NCBI RefSeq assembly: GCF_004569295.1
Contig: NZ_SPQC01000023.1
Coordinates: forward strand, 1-44,183
Direction of reading: 5' to 3'
DNA length: 44,183 bases
From: Rothia nasimurium
GTDB lineage: Bacteria > Actinomycetota > Actinomycetes > Actinomycetales > Micrococcaceae
Below, piece by piece: positions 1 through 8,551 of the stretch (its first letter is position 1; every line of letters starts with the position of its first letter). A model generated the notes under the pieces. That model ran no database searches and was not told where the DNA came from. It saw nothing but the letters and a program-made list of their open reading frames with translations. Position numbers and translations under genes: made by a program.

Positions 1-61
1 GTTGGAAGAGGTGGATGAGTTGTTCTCGTTGGTGTTGGGTGAGTGAGCTTCGTGCTCGCAT
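1..61 (-). CDS. IS3-family transposase OrfA, N-terminal fragment
   Basis: An ATG at 61 on the minus strand opens a frame reading MRARSSLTQHQREQLIHLFQ up to the window edge. A basic start followed by a helix with REQLIHLF is typical of the helix-turn-helix N-terminus of IS3-family OrfA, which binds the IS ends. A GGGGAG ribosome-binding sequence (plus-strand 70-75) lies about 8 bases upstream, inside an inverted repeat. Only 20 codons are visible. Confidence 0.55.
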   Translation of the reverse strand, partial: MRARSSLTQHQREQLIHLFQ

Positions 62-68
62 AGGAGAT

Positions 69-118
69 GCTCCCCATTAGTTGGTGACTGTTTTTTAGTA
101 GTCCAACTTATGGGGAGC
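69..118. repeat. Inverted repeat in the IS end that covers the transposase ribosome-binding site
   Basis: The arms 69-84 and 103-118 are complementary at 15 of 16 positions with an 18-base loop. The outer arm is the IS terminal repeat; the inner arm holds the GGGGAG ribosome-binding sequence of OrfA. RNA entering from outside the IS would contain both arms and could fold to hide the site, whereas RNA started inside would not. IS10, IS30 and others are known to use such protection; its use here is inferred. Confidence 0.6.
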
Positions 119-144
119 AGTTCACACCCCTGAACCGGGGTTTT

Positions 145-1189
145 TTAGTCGCCGCGCAGCTTCAAGCGCGCGTTGGGCAGCTCCGGGGCAGGAATCACCG
201 ATGTGCGGGGCTTCTCTTCATATTCCCCGGGCAGCAGCACCACCCCGCCAAAGCGGGGGCAGTCGGGGCCAGCGTCCTGACCGACTGCAAGTGCCCCGCC
301 GATGACTATCTCGGTGCCCGACGCACCCGCCGGGGCGGTAACGGCCTCGAAGCTCTCAGCCTGGGAGTTCCAGGCGGCGCGGGCTTCGACGATGTCTTCG
401 TGGGAGCGGCCGATGAAGTTCCACCAGATAGCGATTTTCTCGCCGAAGGGGGCTCCGCCGAGCAGAATCAGGCGGGTGTCGCCGATCACCTCGATGGTGA
501 GTTCGGCGGTGCCCGGTTCGATAAAGAGCATTTCGTCGGCGGCTACCTGCTGGCCGTTAATGAGGAGGGCGCCGGTGTCGACCACGAAGCCGTGCTCGTA
601 CCCGGGGTTAGATCCGGGGGCACCCACCAGAATTTCAGCGCCGAGCAGGGGCGAGAAGGTGGTGATGGGCGACGAGCCGGTGAGGGTCTGCCCATCGATG
701 GCCACGCCCAAGCTCCCCCAGGAAGACGCGGGCCTGCACCGGAGCCGGGGCGGACGCGTCCTGCCCACTCCCCTGCCCGCCGAAAGTAAGGGCCTCGGGC
801 ACGAAGTTTTCGAAGGCGGGGGCGGTGTTCATGTCTTGGTGGGGCAGGGCGATCCAGAGTTTGGATGCTGTGCAGCACGAGTATTCGGAGTGGTTGATGC
901 CGTAGCCGGCGGTCATGAGGTTGAGCTCGCCGGGGCGTACGTCGGCAACGGTGCCGAGGGAGTCGCGGTGTTCGATGGTGCCGGTGAAGATCCAGCTGGC
1001 GGTTTGCAGGCCAGTATGGGGGTGCGGGGCGATGCGCATGCCGCCGGTGACGGCGACGTCGTCAGGGCCATAGTGTTCGATGAAGCACCAGGCGCCCACC
1101 ATGCAGCGGTCGCGGGAGGGCAACAGGCGGCGCACGGTCATGGCGCGCAACCCGCCGAGCGGGACGGGGCGAGGCTCAATGAGTTTCAT
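145..1189 (-). pseudogene. Pirin family protein, one frameshift
   Basis: The N-terminal part (start ATG at 1189, about residues 1-155) carries the pirin/bicupin signature: HPHTGLQTASWIFTG, then a GELNLMTAGYGINHSE stretch. The remainder, with the C-terminal cupin (IWWNFIGRSHEDI) and stop at 145, continues in another frame. The two frames meet at a run of five C (715-719). Removing one base gives a smooth ARVFLGSLGVAIDGQ junction. Pirins are non-haem metal cupins, some with quercetinase activity, usually about 290-330 residues, which the repaired product would match. A real mutation and a homopolymer sequencing error cannot be told apart here. No Shine-Dalgarno sequence precedes the ATG; see the leaderless promoter entry. 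Confidence 0.85.
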
Positions 1190-1616
1190 GGGTTTAGTGT
1201 ACTGGAGAAAAAAGGGAATACTTTACTCGTGAAGTTTTTTGGGGTGGGGCGTGGCGGGCCCGGTAGGCCCTAGTATTTATACGTCTGCAGGAAACGCCCA
1301 TACCGAACCCCTACCCTACAAGGGCACCAAAGGTGCACTCCCCCGAACATGCACAGGACGCAGCGGGGAGGGGAGCCGGCACAGGCGCCGCATCGCTCCC
1401 CGCGCACATGCGAGGGGACCACTCTCAGCTATAGAAATCACTGCCGGTAGCCTCACAGCCCGCAAAGCACATAAGGCCACCAGCAAGAAGAGGAACAGCA
1501 AAAAGAAACAGCTGAACCTGCACCGGGTGGGACAGAAGCCCCCACCCTCTCCTACCAGTTTAGAACAGGAGCTATACATGGAAAAGGCTAATGACTAAAC
1601 TTGCACCGGACACTGT
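1190..1616. other. 427-bp region between pirin and the CRISPR array, no convincing gene
   Basis: A 119-codon plus-strand frame (1239-1598) crosses it but has odd composition and no recognisable domain, and I do not call it. The region holds a hairpin (1526-1532 pairing with 1542-1548, GGGTGGG/CCCACCC) that could end array transcription, although it lacks a T-run. It also holds a CRISPR-repeat-like palindrome at 1397-1422. A good ribosome-binding site precedes a six-codon frame (MEKAND, 1578-1598), which I regard as chance. Confidence 0.5.
1196..1201 (-). promoter_or_regulatory. -10 box for a leaderless pirin transcript
   Basis: TACACT on the minus strand is followed by six bases and then the ATG at 1189, placing transcription start at or next to the start codon. 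No ribosome-binding site is present, as expected for leaderless mRNA, which is common in actinobacteria. The -35 region is weak. Confidence 0.4.
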
Positions 1617-4600
1617 GGCTCGTCCCCGCACACACAGGGAACACGGGCTATGGTGTATTCGTCGAATAGCTCGAAGGGGCTCATCCCCGCACACGCGGGG
1701 AACACCTGGGTGGGGTGGGCGTGGGTGCCGTCACCGGCGGCTCATCCCCGCACACGCGGGGAACACGCTTAGCCAGCTGACTCTTACCAACAATCAAGGG
1801 GCTCATCCCCGCACACGCGGGGAACACTATAAGGCTGCTATTTTCACCAAGCCGGTGCCGGGCTCATCCCCGCACACGCGGGGAACACCCGTTGGTTTTG
1901 CGAATTTCCGAGACCAGGGCGGGCTCATCCCCGCACACGCGGGGAACACATGCCAGGGTACGCAGCTCCTACCTTGTAGGGGGCTCATCCCCGCACACGC
2001 GGGGAACACCATCCTTTCGCTCAAGATGTTTTGCTCATGCGGGGCTCATCCCCGCACACGCGGGGAACACAACGGCGCCGCCCGGCGGGGTCTCCCTTCA
2101 CCAGGCTCATCCCCGCACACGCGGGGAACACGAAAAGTTTAGTGAGGACGCCAACCGGGAAGTGGGCTCATCCCCGCACACGCGGGGAACACCGGCAGGC
2201 GTGAAATTCGGGGAAAACCATGTCGGGCTCATCCCCGCACACGCGGGGAACACTGGCACAAACAGCGGTGAACGCGGCCCTTGATGGGCTCATCCCCGCA
2301 CACGCGGGGAACACTACGATGAGGCAAGAGCAGCGTACCCAGCAGTAGGCTCATCCCCGCACACGCGGGGAACACCAACCTGGGCTACCGCTGAGGCGGC
2401 CCCCGATAGGCTCATCCCCGCACACGCGGGGAACACGCGGTGACATCTACGGTCAGCCAGGCCCCTTCGGGCTCATCCCCGCACACGCGGGGAACACCTG
2501 AGCGGCATTATGTGGGCTCTGCTGGTGTGGGGCTCATCCCCGCACACGCGGGGAACACTTCGTACCCAGAGCGTAGAGCAGTGCACTCGGCGGCTCATCC
2601 CCGCACACGCGGGGAACACCTGAATCCGGTGAAAAGCTCAAAGGAATGGTTGGGCTCATCCCCGCACACGCGGGGAACACCATCCTTTCGCTCAAGATGT
2701 TTTGCTCATGCGGGGCTCATCCCCGCACACGCGGGGAACACACCCTCTTCAGCTTCACTGTCACCACCGGCTGGGGCTCATCCCCGCACACGCGGGGAAC
2801 ACCATCATCAGGGACACCTGTTACTGCAGAATCCGGGCTCATCCCCGCACACGCGGGGAACACTAGATGGGACGCGTCTGTGGGTTGCCCCTACGGGGCT
2901 CATCCCCGCACACGCGGGGAACACGCCGTGAGTGTCATCAGCCCTGACCATTTCCTGGGCTCATCCCCGCACACGCGGGGAACACCTTCACTCATTTTCT
3001 GGTTTCTCCTTTGTGAGAGGCTCATCCCCGCACACGCGGGGAACACATGTCTATCTCGACTTTGACAGTTTCGGAGTCGGGCTCATCCCCGCACACGCGG
3101 GGAACACGGTGAAATCGCACTATAAATGCACCACGCCCTGGGCTCATCCCCGCACACGCGGGGAACACGTGATGGTCAGGTAGGTATCGCCGTACCCCTC
3201 GGGCTCATCCCCGCACACGCGGGGAACACGGAAATACTACTACCCTGCCGGTAGAAGAGCGGGGCTCATCCCCGCACACGCGGGGAACACTTGTGCCGGT
3301 CGCTGATGCCCTGGTTTTTGTGGGGCTCATCCCCGCACACGCGGGGAACACGGTGCGGTGCTGGTGGTGGTGTTCATAAGGTGGGGCTCATCCCCGCACA
3401 CGCGGGGAACACCTGCTTGTTCACTTGCTGGGTCATGGTTTCCAGGGCTCATCCCCGCACACGCGGGGAACACCGCAGACGCGGGGAAAAAGCACCACCA
3501 GCAGGGGGCTCATCCCCGCACACGCGGGGAACACTTCGCACTTTCATGGCGTCACCTGTTTCGTACGGGCTCATCCCCGCACACGCGGGGAACACGAGCG
3601 AATCAAGTAGCCGTTCTTCTTCCACTCGGGCTCATCCCCGCACACGCGGGGAACACTGGTCAATCATGGAAGCCTGGACATACACAGGAGGCTCATCCCC
3701 GCACACGCGGGGAACACTCTTCCTTGGAGATCACGATTTCGTAGAGGCCGGGCTCATCCCCGCACACGCGGGGAACACCCGAATAAGTAGCCAACACTGA
3801 ACGGTTCACGGGGCTCATCCCCGCACACGCGGGGAACACTGGTACGGCCCCGTATCATCGACCGTGTACCGGGGCTCATCCCCGCACACGCGGGGAACAC
3901 CCACCGCCGACCCCGACGAATCCGCATACGACGGGCTCATCCCCGCACACGCGGGGAACACCCTTGGGGTGCCCCGAAGCCGCCTGCGTAGGCGGGCTCA
4001 TCCCCGCACACGCGGGGAACACGCGTCCTCGTACACGACGGCTTCCTTGCAGGGGGGCTCATCCCCGCACACGCGGGGAACACCGTTCGGCGAGGACGTC
4101 GAAGGTAGGGAGCGAAGGCTCATCCCCGCACACGCGGGGAACACACCAAATGCTCCCGAGTCCACACAGGCTTACCGGGCTCATCCCCGCACACGCGGGG
4201 AACACTCTTTGACGCTCACGGAGGTGAACTGACATTGGGGCTCATCCCCGCACACGCGGGGAACACAAGAAAACCATGGATCTGCTTCAACGCTCCTGGG
4301 GCTCATCCCCGCACACGCGGGGAACACAAGCAGGTAGCAATCGACGATGAAGCCGCCGAAGGCTCATCCCCGCACACGCGGGGAACACGAAAATTCGTGC
4401 CCACCTCATAGGAGCCGCCGGGGCTCATCCCCGCACACGCGGGGAACACACGGAAACTGGTTTAACGGAACCGTTCACGGCAGGCTCATCCCCGCACACG
4501 CGGGGAACACAGTCAATCTAAGGCGCTCAGTTCACAGCGGAAGGGCTCATCCCCGCACACGCGGGGAACACTTTCAAAGGAAGCGGTAGAGTCCAGCGGT

Positions 4601-5792
4601 AACGGGCTCATCCCCGCACACGCGGGGAACACTGAGTCTGCGGGTTTGACTGTGGCGGCCAGGGGGGCTCATCCCCGCACACGCGGGGAACACTTTTGTC
4701 CAGGTGCTGATGGTGGCTTTATGGCGGGCTCATCCCCGCACACGCGGGGAACACGAAACAGGTTGGTTGGATTATCGCTTGCGTTGCGGCTCATCCCCGC
4801 ACACGCGGGGAACACCTTGAAGAGGTCTTCAAAGACTATTTTGGGCAGGGCTCATCCCCGCACACGCGGGGAACACCCCACCGCTCGGGGGTGCGCTGAG
4901 CTTTTGCAGGGCTCATCCCCGCACACGCGGGGAACACTTCGTGTGCGTGCGCGTTATTAATGGGGTGTAGGGCTCATCCCCGCACACGCGGGGAACACAT
5001 TGCGTTGCTGATAATCGCTAGAGATTCGCGGGGCTCATCCCCGCACACGCGGGGAACACAGGAGCTGCCAGCGGCGCTTGGGGCCGTTGCCGGGCTCATC
5101 CCCGCACACGCGGGGAACACCCCGGTGGTGGTGATGTAGGCGCCGGTGACGGGGGCTCATCCCCGCACACGCGGGGAACACAACACCGCCCCCGCTACAC
5201 CGGCCGTCCCTGAGGGCTCATCCCCGCACACGCGGGGAACACCCCACTATCTCAGTAGATAAGAGTAAGCACCGGGGCTCATCCCCGCACACGCGGGGAA
5301 CACTTAGCTCTGTATCGCGTAAACGTACCCGTGGTGGGCTCATCCCCGCACACGCGGGGAACACTGCTGTGCTGGCACACTCAAAGGGTGCTAGCTGGGC
5401 TCATCCCCGCACACGCGGGGAACACGACCAACAGCACATGCGTGACGCGGTTAATTCGGGCTCATCCCCGCACACGCGGGGAACACCGTTTAGCCTCGGC
5501 CCATACCAGTGAGGAGACGGGCTCATCCCCGCACACGCGGGGAACACCACCAAATGCTCCCGAGTCCACACAGGCTTACCGGGCTCATCCCCGCACACGC
5601 GGGGAACACCTGAGGAGCGCGCCGAGCAGGCAGAGGCGCAGGGGCTCATCCCCGCACACGCGGGGAACACTTGGTGACGGCAAAGACCCGGCAGACTCCG
5701 GCGGGCTCATCCCCGCACACGCGGGGAACACTCTTAGAAGCGTTCGATGGGGAAATGGAGAGAAGGCTCATCCCCGCACACGCGGGGAACAC
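1617..5792 (-). CRISPR. Type I-E CRISPR array: 68 intact repeats plus one degenerate, 68 spacers
   Basis: The 28-bp repeat on the minus strand starts GTGTTCCCCGCG and ends GCGGGGATGAGCC, with a CCCCGC/GCGGGG hairpin. It has the classic type I-E form and orientation, so the array is transcribed leftward from a leader beside cas2. Intact repeats start at 1678 and every 61 bp to 5765, except for one 60-bp unit (spacer after the repeat at 1921) and one 62-bp unit (spacer 5548-5581). The leader-distal repeat (1617-1644) has three substitutions, as is usual at the old end. The base after the 28-mer on the crRNA strand is C in roughly 55 of 68 units, suggesting a 29-nt repeat whose last base derives from the PAM. 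Spacer oddities are listed as findings. Confidence 0.99.
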
Positions 5793-5871
5793 ACTTCCTG
5801 ACAAGGATATTTACCTGAGCCAAAGGTTAAATCCAATCAGTATGAGTGACTTATCGTCAGGAAATCATTAA
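5793..5871 (-). promoter_or_regulatory. CRISPR leader with candidate pre-crRNA promoter
   Basis: Only 79 AT-rich bases separate the first repeat from the cas2 stop. On the minus strand TTGGAT (5831-5836) and TAAATA (5808-5813) are spaced by 17 bp, a plausible sigma-70-type promoter starting RNA just before the first repeat. The leader is bracketed by an inverted repeat: TTCCTGAC at 5795-5802 against GTCAGGAA at 5856-5863, the first arm two bases from the repeat. The arms could be adaptation motifs read by Cas1-Cas2 or a host protein; that role is inferred. Confidence 0.65.
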
Positions 5872-6237
5872 CTACATCTTAGTCCGCCACGGGGGATTGC
5901 GACTACGCACTTGTGCTCGCGCTTTACTCCACCCCGTGGTACGTTTCGATTTCGCAGGGGAACCAGGTAAAGGTCTCATCATCAATGTTAACCCTTCCAG
6001 GTCGACAGGTTCCCAGTCGTGTTTATGCACCTTGAAACGAAGACGCTGTTCACTGTCCGAAGAGTACACCAGAATTGCTCTACCGCTCCCAGCATATAAG
6101 CAAGTTCGTTCCCAGAGAGCCTCGCGAACTTTTGCCGAAACATTGCCTACAAATGTTCCAGGACTAATCTCTAATAGCCACCGCGTCAGGTCTCCGCGTA
6201 ATCCCTCTGGGCACGCAGTCACAACTAAAACAATCAA
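5872..6237 (-). CDS. cas2: CRISPR-associated endonuclease Cas2, type I-E
   Basis: Cas2 pairs with Cas1 to form the integrase that inserts new spacers at the leader end of the array. The N-terminus MIVLVVTACPEGLRGDLTRWLLEI and the following SAKVREALWE stretch are the signature of the I-E (CT1978-like) Cas2 family. Translation probably starts at TTG 6237, overlapping the cas1 stop by four bases. At 121 residues it is longer than the E. coli protein (94), the surplus being a basic C-terminal tail (KSKRTTGWSKARAQVRSR). It is the last gene of the operon, and its stop lies 79 bp from the first repeat. Confidence 0.95.
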   Translation of the reverse strand: MIVLVVTACPEGLRGDLTRWLLEISPGTFVGNVSAKVREALWERTCLYAGSGRAILVYSSDSEQRLRFKVHKHDWEPVDLEGLTLMMRPLPGSPAKSKRTTGWSKARAQVRSRNPPWRTKM

Positions 6238-7175
6238 CTACCATCACCTGCATAGTTGATGCCTGCTTCTACTGTAGTTTTACCGGGCCCAGCCCAAAGT
6301 GAAAGCTCATCAATCTGCTCCCATTCAGTATCAATATCTGGAGCTAATAGCCGCGAAATATCACGAGCGCACCGGGCGAGTAGACGATGTGTGATTACAG
6401 CATCGCGGACAGCTCGGCGAACATCCGATGTGATGTTACTGCTGCCTGAAGCAACTACATCAAAAGCAGCCGGAATGGTGATCTCAGCTTTATACAAATC
6501 AGCGATATCAAAGACAAAAGAGCGATCATGGCCAGTATGAATAAAGCCCAGTCCTGGAGTACATCCCAACGCAACAATGACTGAATGAACCACCCCGTAC
6601 AAAGCAGCATTAGCGGCGGTAAGGGCTTGGTTAATGGGGGAACCGTCCTCAAAGGCCCCCGGCATATAATCGCGCTTACCCCAGGCAACACCAGTACGTT
6701 CAGAATGTTCACGGTAAATGCGACGGACGCGAGCACCTTCCCTGCCACGGAGCTGTTGCATAGTAAGTTGCGAGACATCTTCGCCTGGGAAACGATAGGC
6801 GTACATTTTCCGTGCAACATCAAGCCGTGAACGCACGTTTGAAACGTGCTCAGCCTGAGCCTGCAACATACGAGAGCTCCGAGCTAGAGAGCTACCGTGA
6901 GCATAGAATCGGACGCCGTTCTCACCACACCAAACTACGCTAGCTCCACAGTCACCCAAGAGAGTCATCGCAGCATTCGTTACACGGGTGCCGGGCCCTA
7001 AGAGCAAGCACCCTAAAGTGGCTGCTGGAATATGGATTACTCCCCTATCAGAAGTTGCGGTAACCGCGTTGGCGTCCCGGTGCACCGCACACCTCTCCAG
7101 ATACACAAAAGATAATCTGTCGCTAACTCGCGCCAGCTCAGTTCTAGTAGGTGGCGGTGCACCAGGAATACTCAT
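6234..7175 (-). CDS. cas1: CRISPR-associated integrase Cas1, type I-E
   Basis: This is the catalytic subunit of the spacer-acquisition complex (313 residues; usual I-E Cas1 about 300). The metal-binding residues are visible: E146 in LRGREGARVR, H213 in GFIHTGHDRSF, and D223/D226 in VFDIADLYK. The H-to-D spacing of 13 matches H208/D221 of E. coli Cas1. The start ATG overlaps the cas6e stop by four bases (ATGA) and has a strong AGGAGG ribosome-binding site within cas6e. All catalytic residues are intact, so the locus looks capable of adaptation. Confidence 0.97.
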   Translation of the reverse strand: MSIPGAPPPTRTELARVSDRLSFVYLERCAVHRDANAVTATSDRGVIHIPAATLGCLLLGPGTRVTNAAMTLLGDCGASVVWCGENGVRFYAHGSSLARSSRMLQAQAEHVSNVRSRLDVARKMYAYRFPGEDVSQLTMQQLRGREGARVRRIYREHSERTGVAWGKRDYMPGAFEDGSPINQALTAANAALYGVVHSVIVALGCTPGLGFIHTGHDRSFVFDIADLYKAEITIPAAFDVVASGSSNITSDVRRAVRDAVITHRLLARCARDISRLLAPDIDTEWEQIDELSLWAGPGKTTVEAGINYAGDGS

Positions 7176-7858
7176 GCCGCTGCCCTCCTAAGCGTCATTA
7201 GGCCGCAACCGTAGGCTTTTCCTCGCCCAATTCCCTGAATTAAAGCAGACTTTAGGGACTCAGAATCGGTAACTTTCAAGACGCCATCAAACTGCGCTTT
7301 TCGCAAAGTAACCTGTGCGCTTCTACCACCCTGACAGGGGTCCTTCCGAGAAAATCGAAGGTCTTCTCGGTTAGTAACATCGACAGCAAGACCTGTGAGG
7401 CCCTGAGGAGCCTCTTTTATTTCGAAACCAAAATCCGCAGACCGTTGGGTAAGCCAGTTAATCTGCTGTTCAGGAGTCACATGAGGTAAGACCTTCCCTC
7501 TGCTCCCGGGAGGAGTTGACTCCCGTTTGACAGGGTTAGCTTGCAGACGGAATCCCCACTCCTGCCCAACCATAAGTCGGTCAAGGAAAGTGCCGTAGTG
7601 AATCGAGTTCCAGGTTTGAGACACCCAACCCGCATTTTCAACGATATGGGTGAAATCTGGTTCCAGAGGGCTCACTACATACAAGGTATATTTGATGCCT
7701 TCTTGGTCTAAACGCCAAAGCACACGTTCCCCAGCTTCTTCAAGCGAACCTGGTGGGAAGGTCTGGAGCACAGCCTTGTGCATAAACTGACGGTTGCTTA
7801 GAAGCTTTCGTCCCTCACGTTTTTGTGGGTTGATAAGGATAGAACTGAACCAGGTCAT
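7172..7858 (-). CDS. cas6e: crRNA-processing endoribonuclease Cas6e
   Basis: Cas6e (CasE, Cse3) cuts pre-crRNA at the 3' base of the repeat hairpin and stays bound to the 3' end of the crRNA in Cascade. The 228-residue protein has the N-terminal MHKAVLQTFP block, where H27 is the likely catalytic histidine. It ends in the glycine-rich loop GIGRGKAYGCGLMTL typical of RAMP-fold Cas6e. It overlaps cas5 by four bases upstream and cas1 by four bases downstream, so translation is coupled. Confidence 0.97.
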   Translation of the reverse strand: MTWFSSILINPQKREGRKLLSNRQFMHKAVLQTFPPGSLEEAGERVLWRLDQEGIKYTLYVVSPLEPDFTHIVENAGWVSQTWNSIHYGTFLDRLMVGQEWGFRLQANPVKRESTPPGSRGKVLPHVTPEQQINWLTQRSADFGFEIKEAPQGLTGLAVDVTNREDLRFSRKDPCQGGRSAQVTLRKAQFDGVLKVTDSESLKSALIQGIGRGKAYGCGLMTLRRAAA

Positions 7859-8547
7859 AGGCCTCGCACCGCTTCCATAAAGGGATCACTCATGAGTTGT
7901 CCTTCTTCATTATCAAACACCACAGGCTCCGCTTCATACACGGTTCGCCAGCTGTATTGTCGGTTTTCTTGGCTATAGCTCAGTGGAGTATCTCGCACCT
8001 GGTCGCCGTCTTCACCAGTACGGGCATCTCGGATAAGGGGCAGAAAGACCTTCTGGTCTCTGCGTTTTTTATGCCAGGACGCTGCTCCCCAAGGCTGTTT
8101 GCGGAGCGCCGTTTCTGCGTCATCTTCGCTGACGCATACGAAAAGATCAGCATTTGCAGGACAGTTACGGCGCCCCAGGTAAAGGGGATACGCCGGCTTC
8201 TGTACCGCTTCCGCGATGGTTTCGATGAGCGCATCAGATCCTGACACAGCTGCTAGAAAGACCGCGTCTGACAGATAGTAACGGGTTGAGAGGTTAGGGG
8301 CTTTAGCACCTGGTTCGCGGGCTGTTTGATAGTCCCGTTCCAGGTTTCCTGGTTGGTCGATACGTACCGCAAACTCAAGCGCAGCAAGATCAGCGATATT
8401 ATCGGTTCGTTGTCTGCCCTGAGCCGCAGCAAGCAAACCTAAAACTCCTGACTTGGTGGGTACAGTATTAGTTGCACGAGTACGATAGCGGCTATTTGAC
8501 CCCCAGGATTGCAAAGGCCCTCTCAGTTTAAGAACCAGTGTTTTCAT
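7855..8547 (-). CDS. cas5e: Cascade subunit Cas5e
   Basis: Cas5e (CasD) holds the 5' handle of the crRNA (here ATGAGCC plus the next base) and connects Cse1 to the Cas7 backbone. The protein opens with MKTLVLKLRGPLQSWGSNSRYRTRATNTVPTKSGVLGLLAAA, the standard Cas5e start. I chose ATG 8547 over an in-frame start at 8661 because the extra residues would overlap cas7 and carry no conserved sequence. The product is 230 residues, normal for the family. It begins four bases after the cas7 stop and overlaps cas6e by four bases. Confidence 0.96.
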   Translation of the reverse strand: MKTLVLKLRGPLQSWGSNSRYRTRATNTVPTKSGVLGLLAAAQGRQRTDNIADLAALEFAVRIDQPGNLERDYQTAREPGAKAPNLSTRYYLSDAVFLAAVSGSDALIETIAEAVQKPAYPLYLGRRNCPANADLFVCVSEDDAETALRKQPWGAASWHKKRRDQKVFLPLIRDARTGEDGDQVRDTPLSYSQENRQYSWRTVYEAEPVVFDNEEGQLMSDPFMEAVRGL

Positions 8548-8551
8548 GGAG

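Larger units (their letters stand above)
1..124 (-). mobile_element. IS3-family insertion sequence, left end (continues beyond the window)
   Basis: Read on the minus strand, this is the first 124 bases of an insertion sequence. It starts at 124 with a terminal inverted repeat, TGAACTGCTCCCCATAAGTT..., and continues to a transposase start codon at 61. The terminal repeat resembles the one at 44034 at the other end of the window (20 of the first 25 positions agree, including GTTGGACT). The form TGnACT...CCCC...AAGTTGGAC is what I remember for the IS150 group of the IS3 family. Both elements carry their transposase on the minus strand. Assignment rests on the end sequence and the OrfA start; the rest lies outside the window. 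Confidence 0.7.

Noticed and set aside
2-46. Short plus-strand frame ending at 46 at the left edge
   Set aside because: The minus strand carries a coherent IS3 OrfA start and a terminal repeat at the right distance, which explains this stretch better.
1239-1598. 119-codon plus-strand frame between pirin and the array
   Set aside because: No domain, no ribosome-binding site and odd composition; likely a chance frame.
1591-5871. Open reading frames with repeated SSPHTRGT, LIPAHAGNT or AHPRTRGEH units
   Set aside because: These are translations of the CRISPR repeat in three frames, caused by the 61-bp period, not genes.
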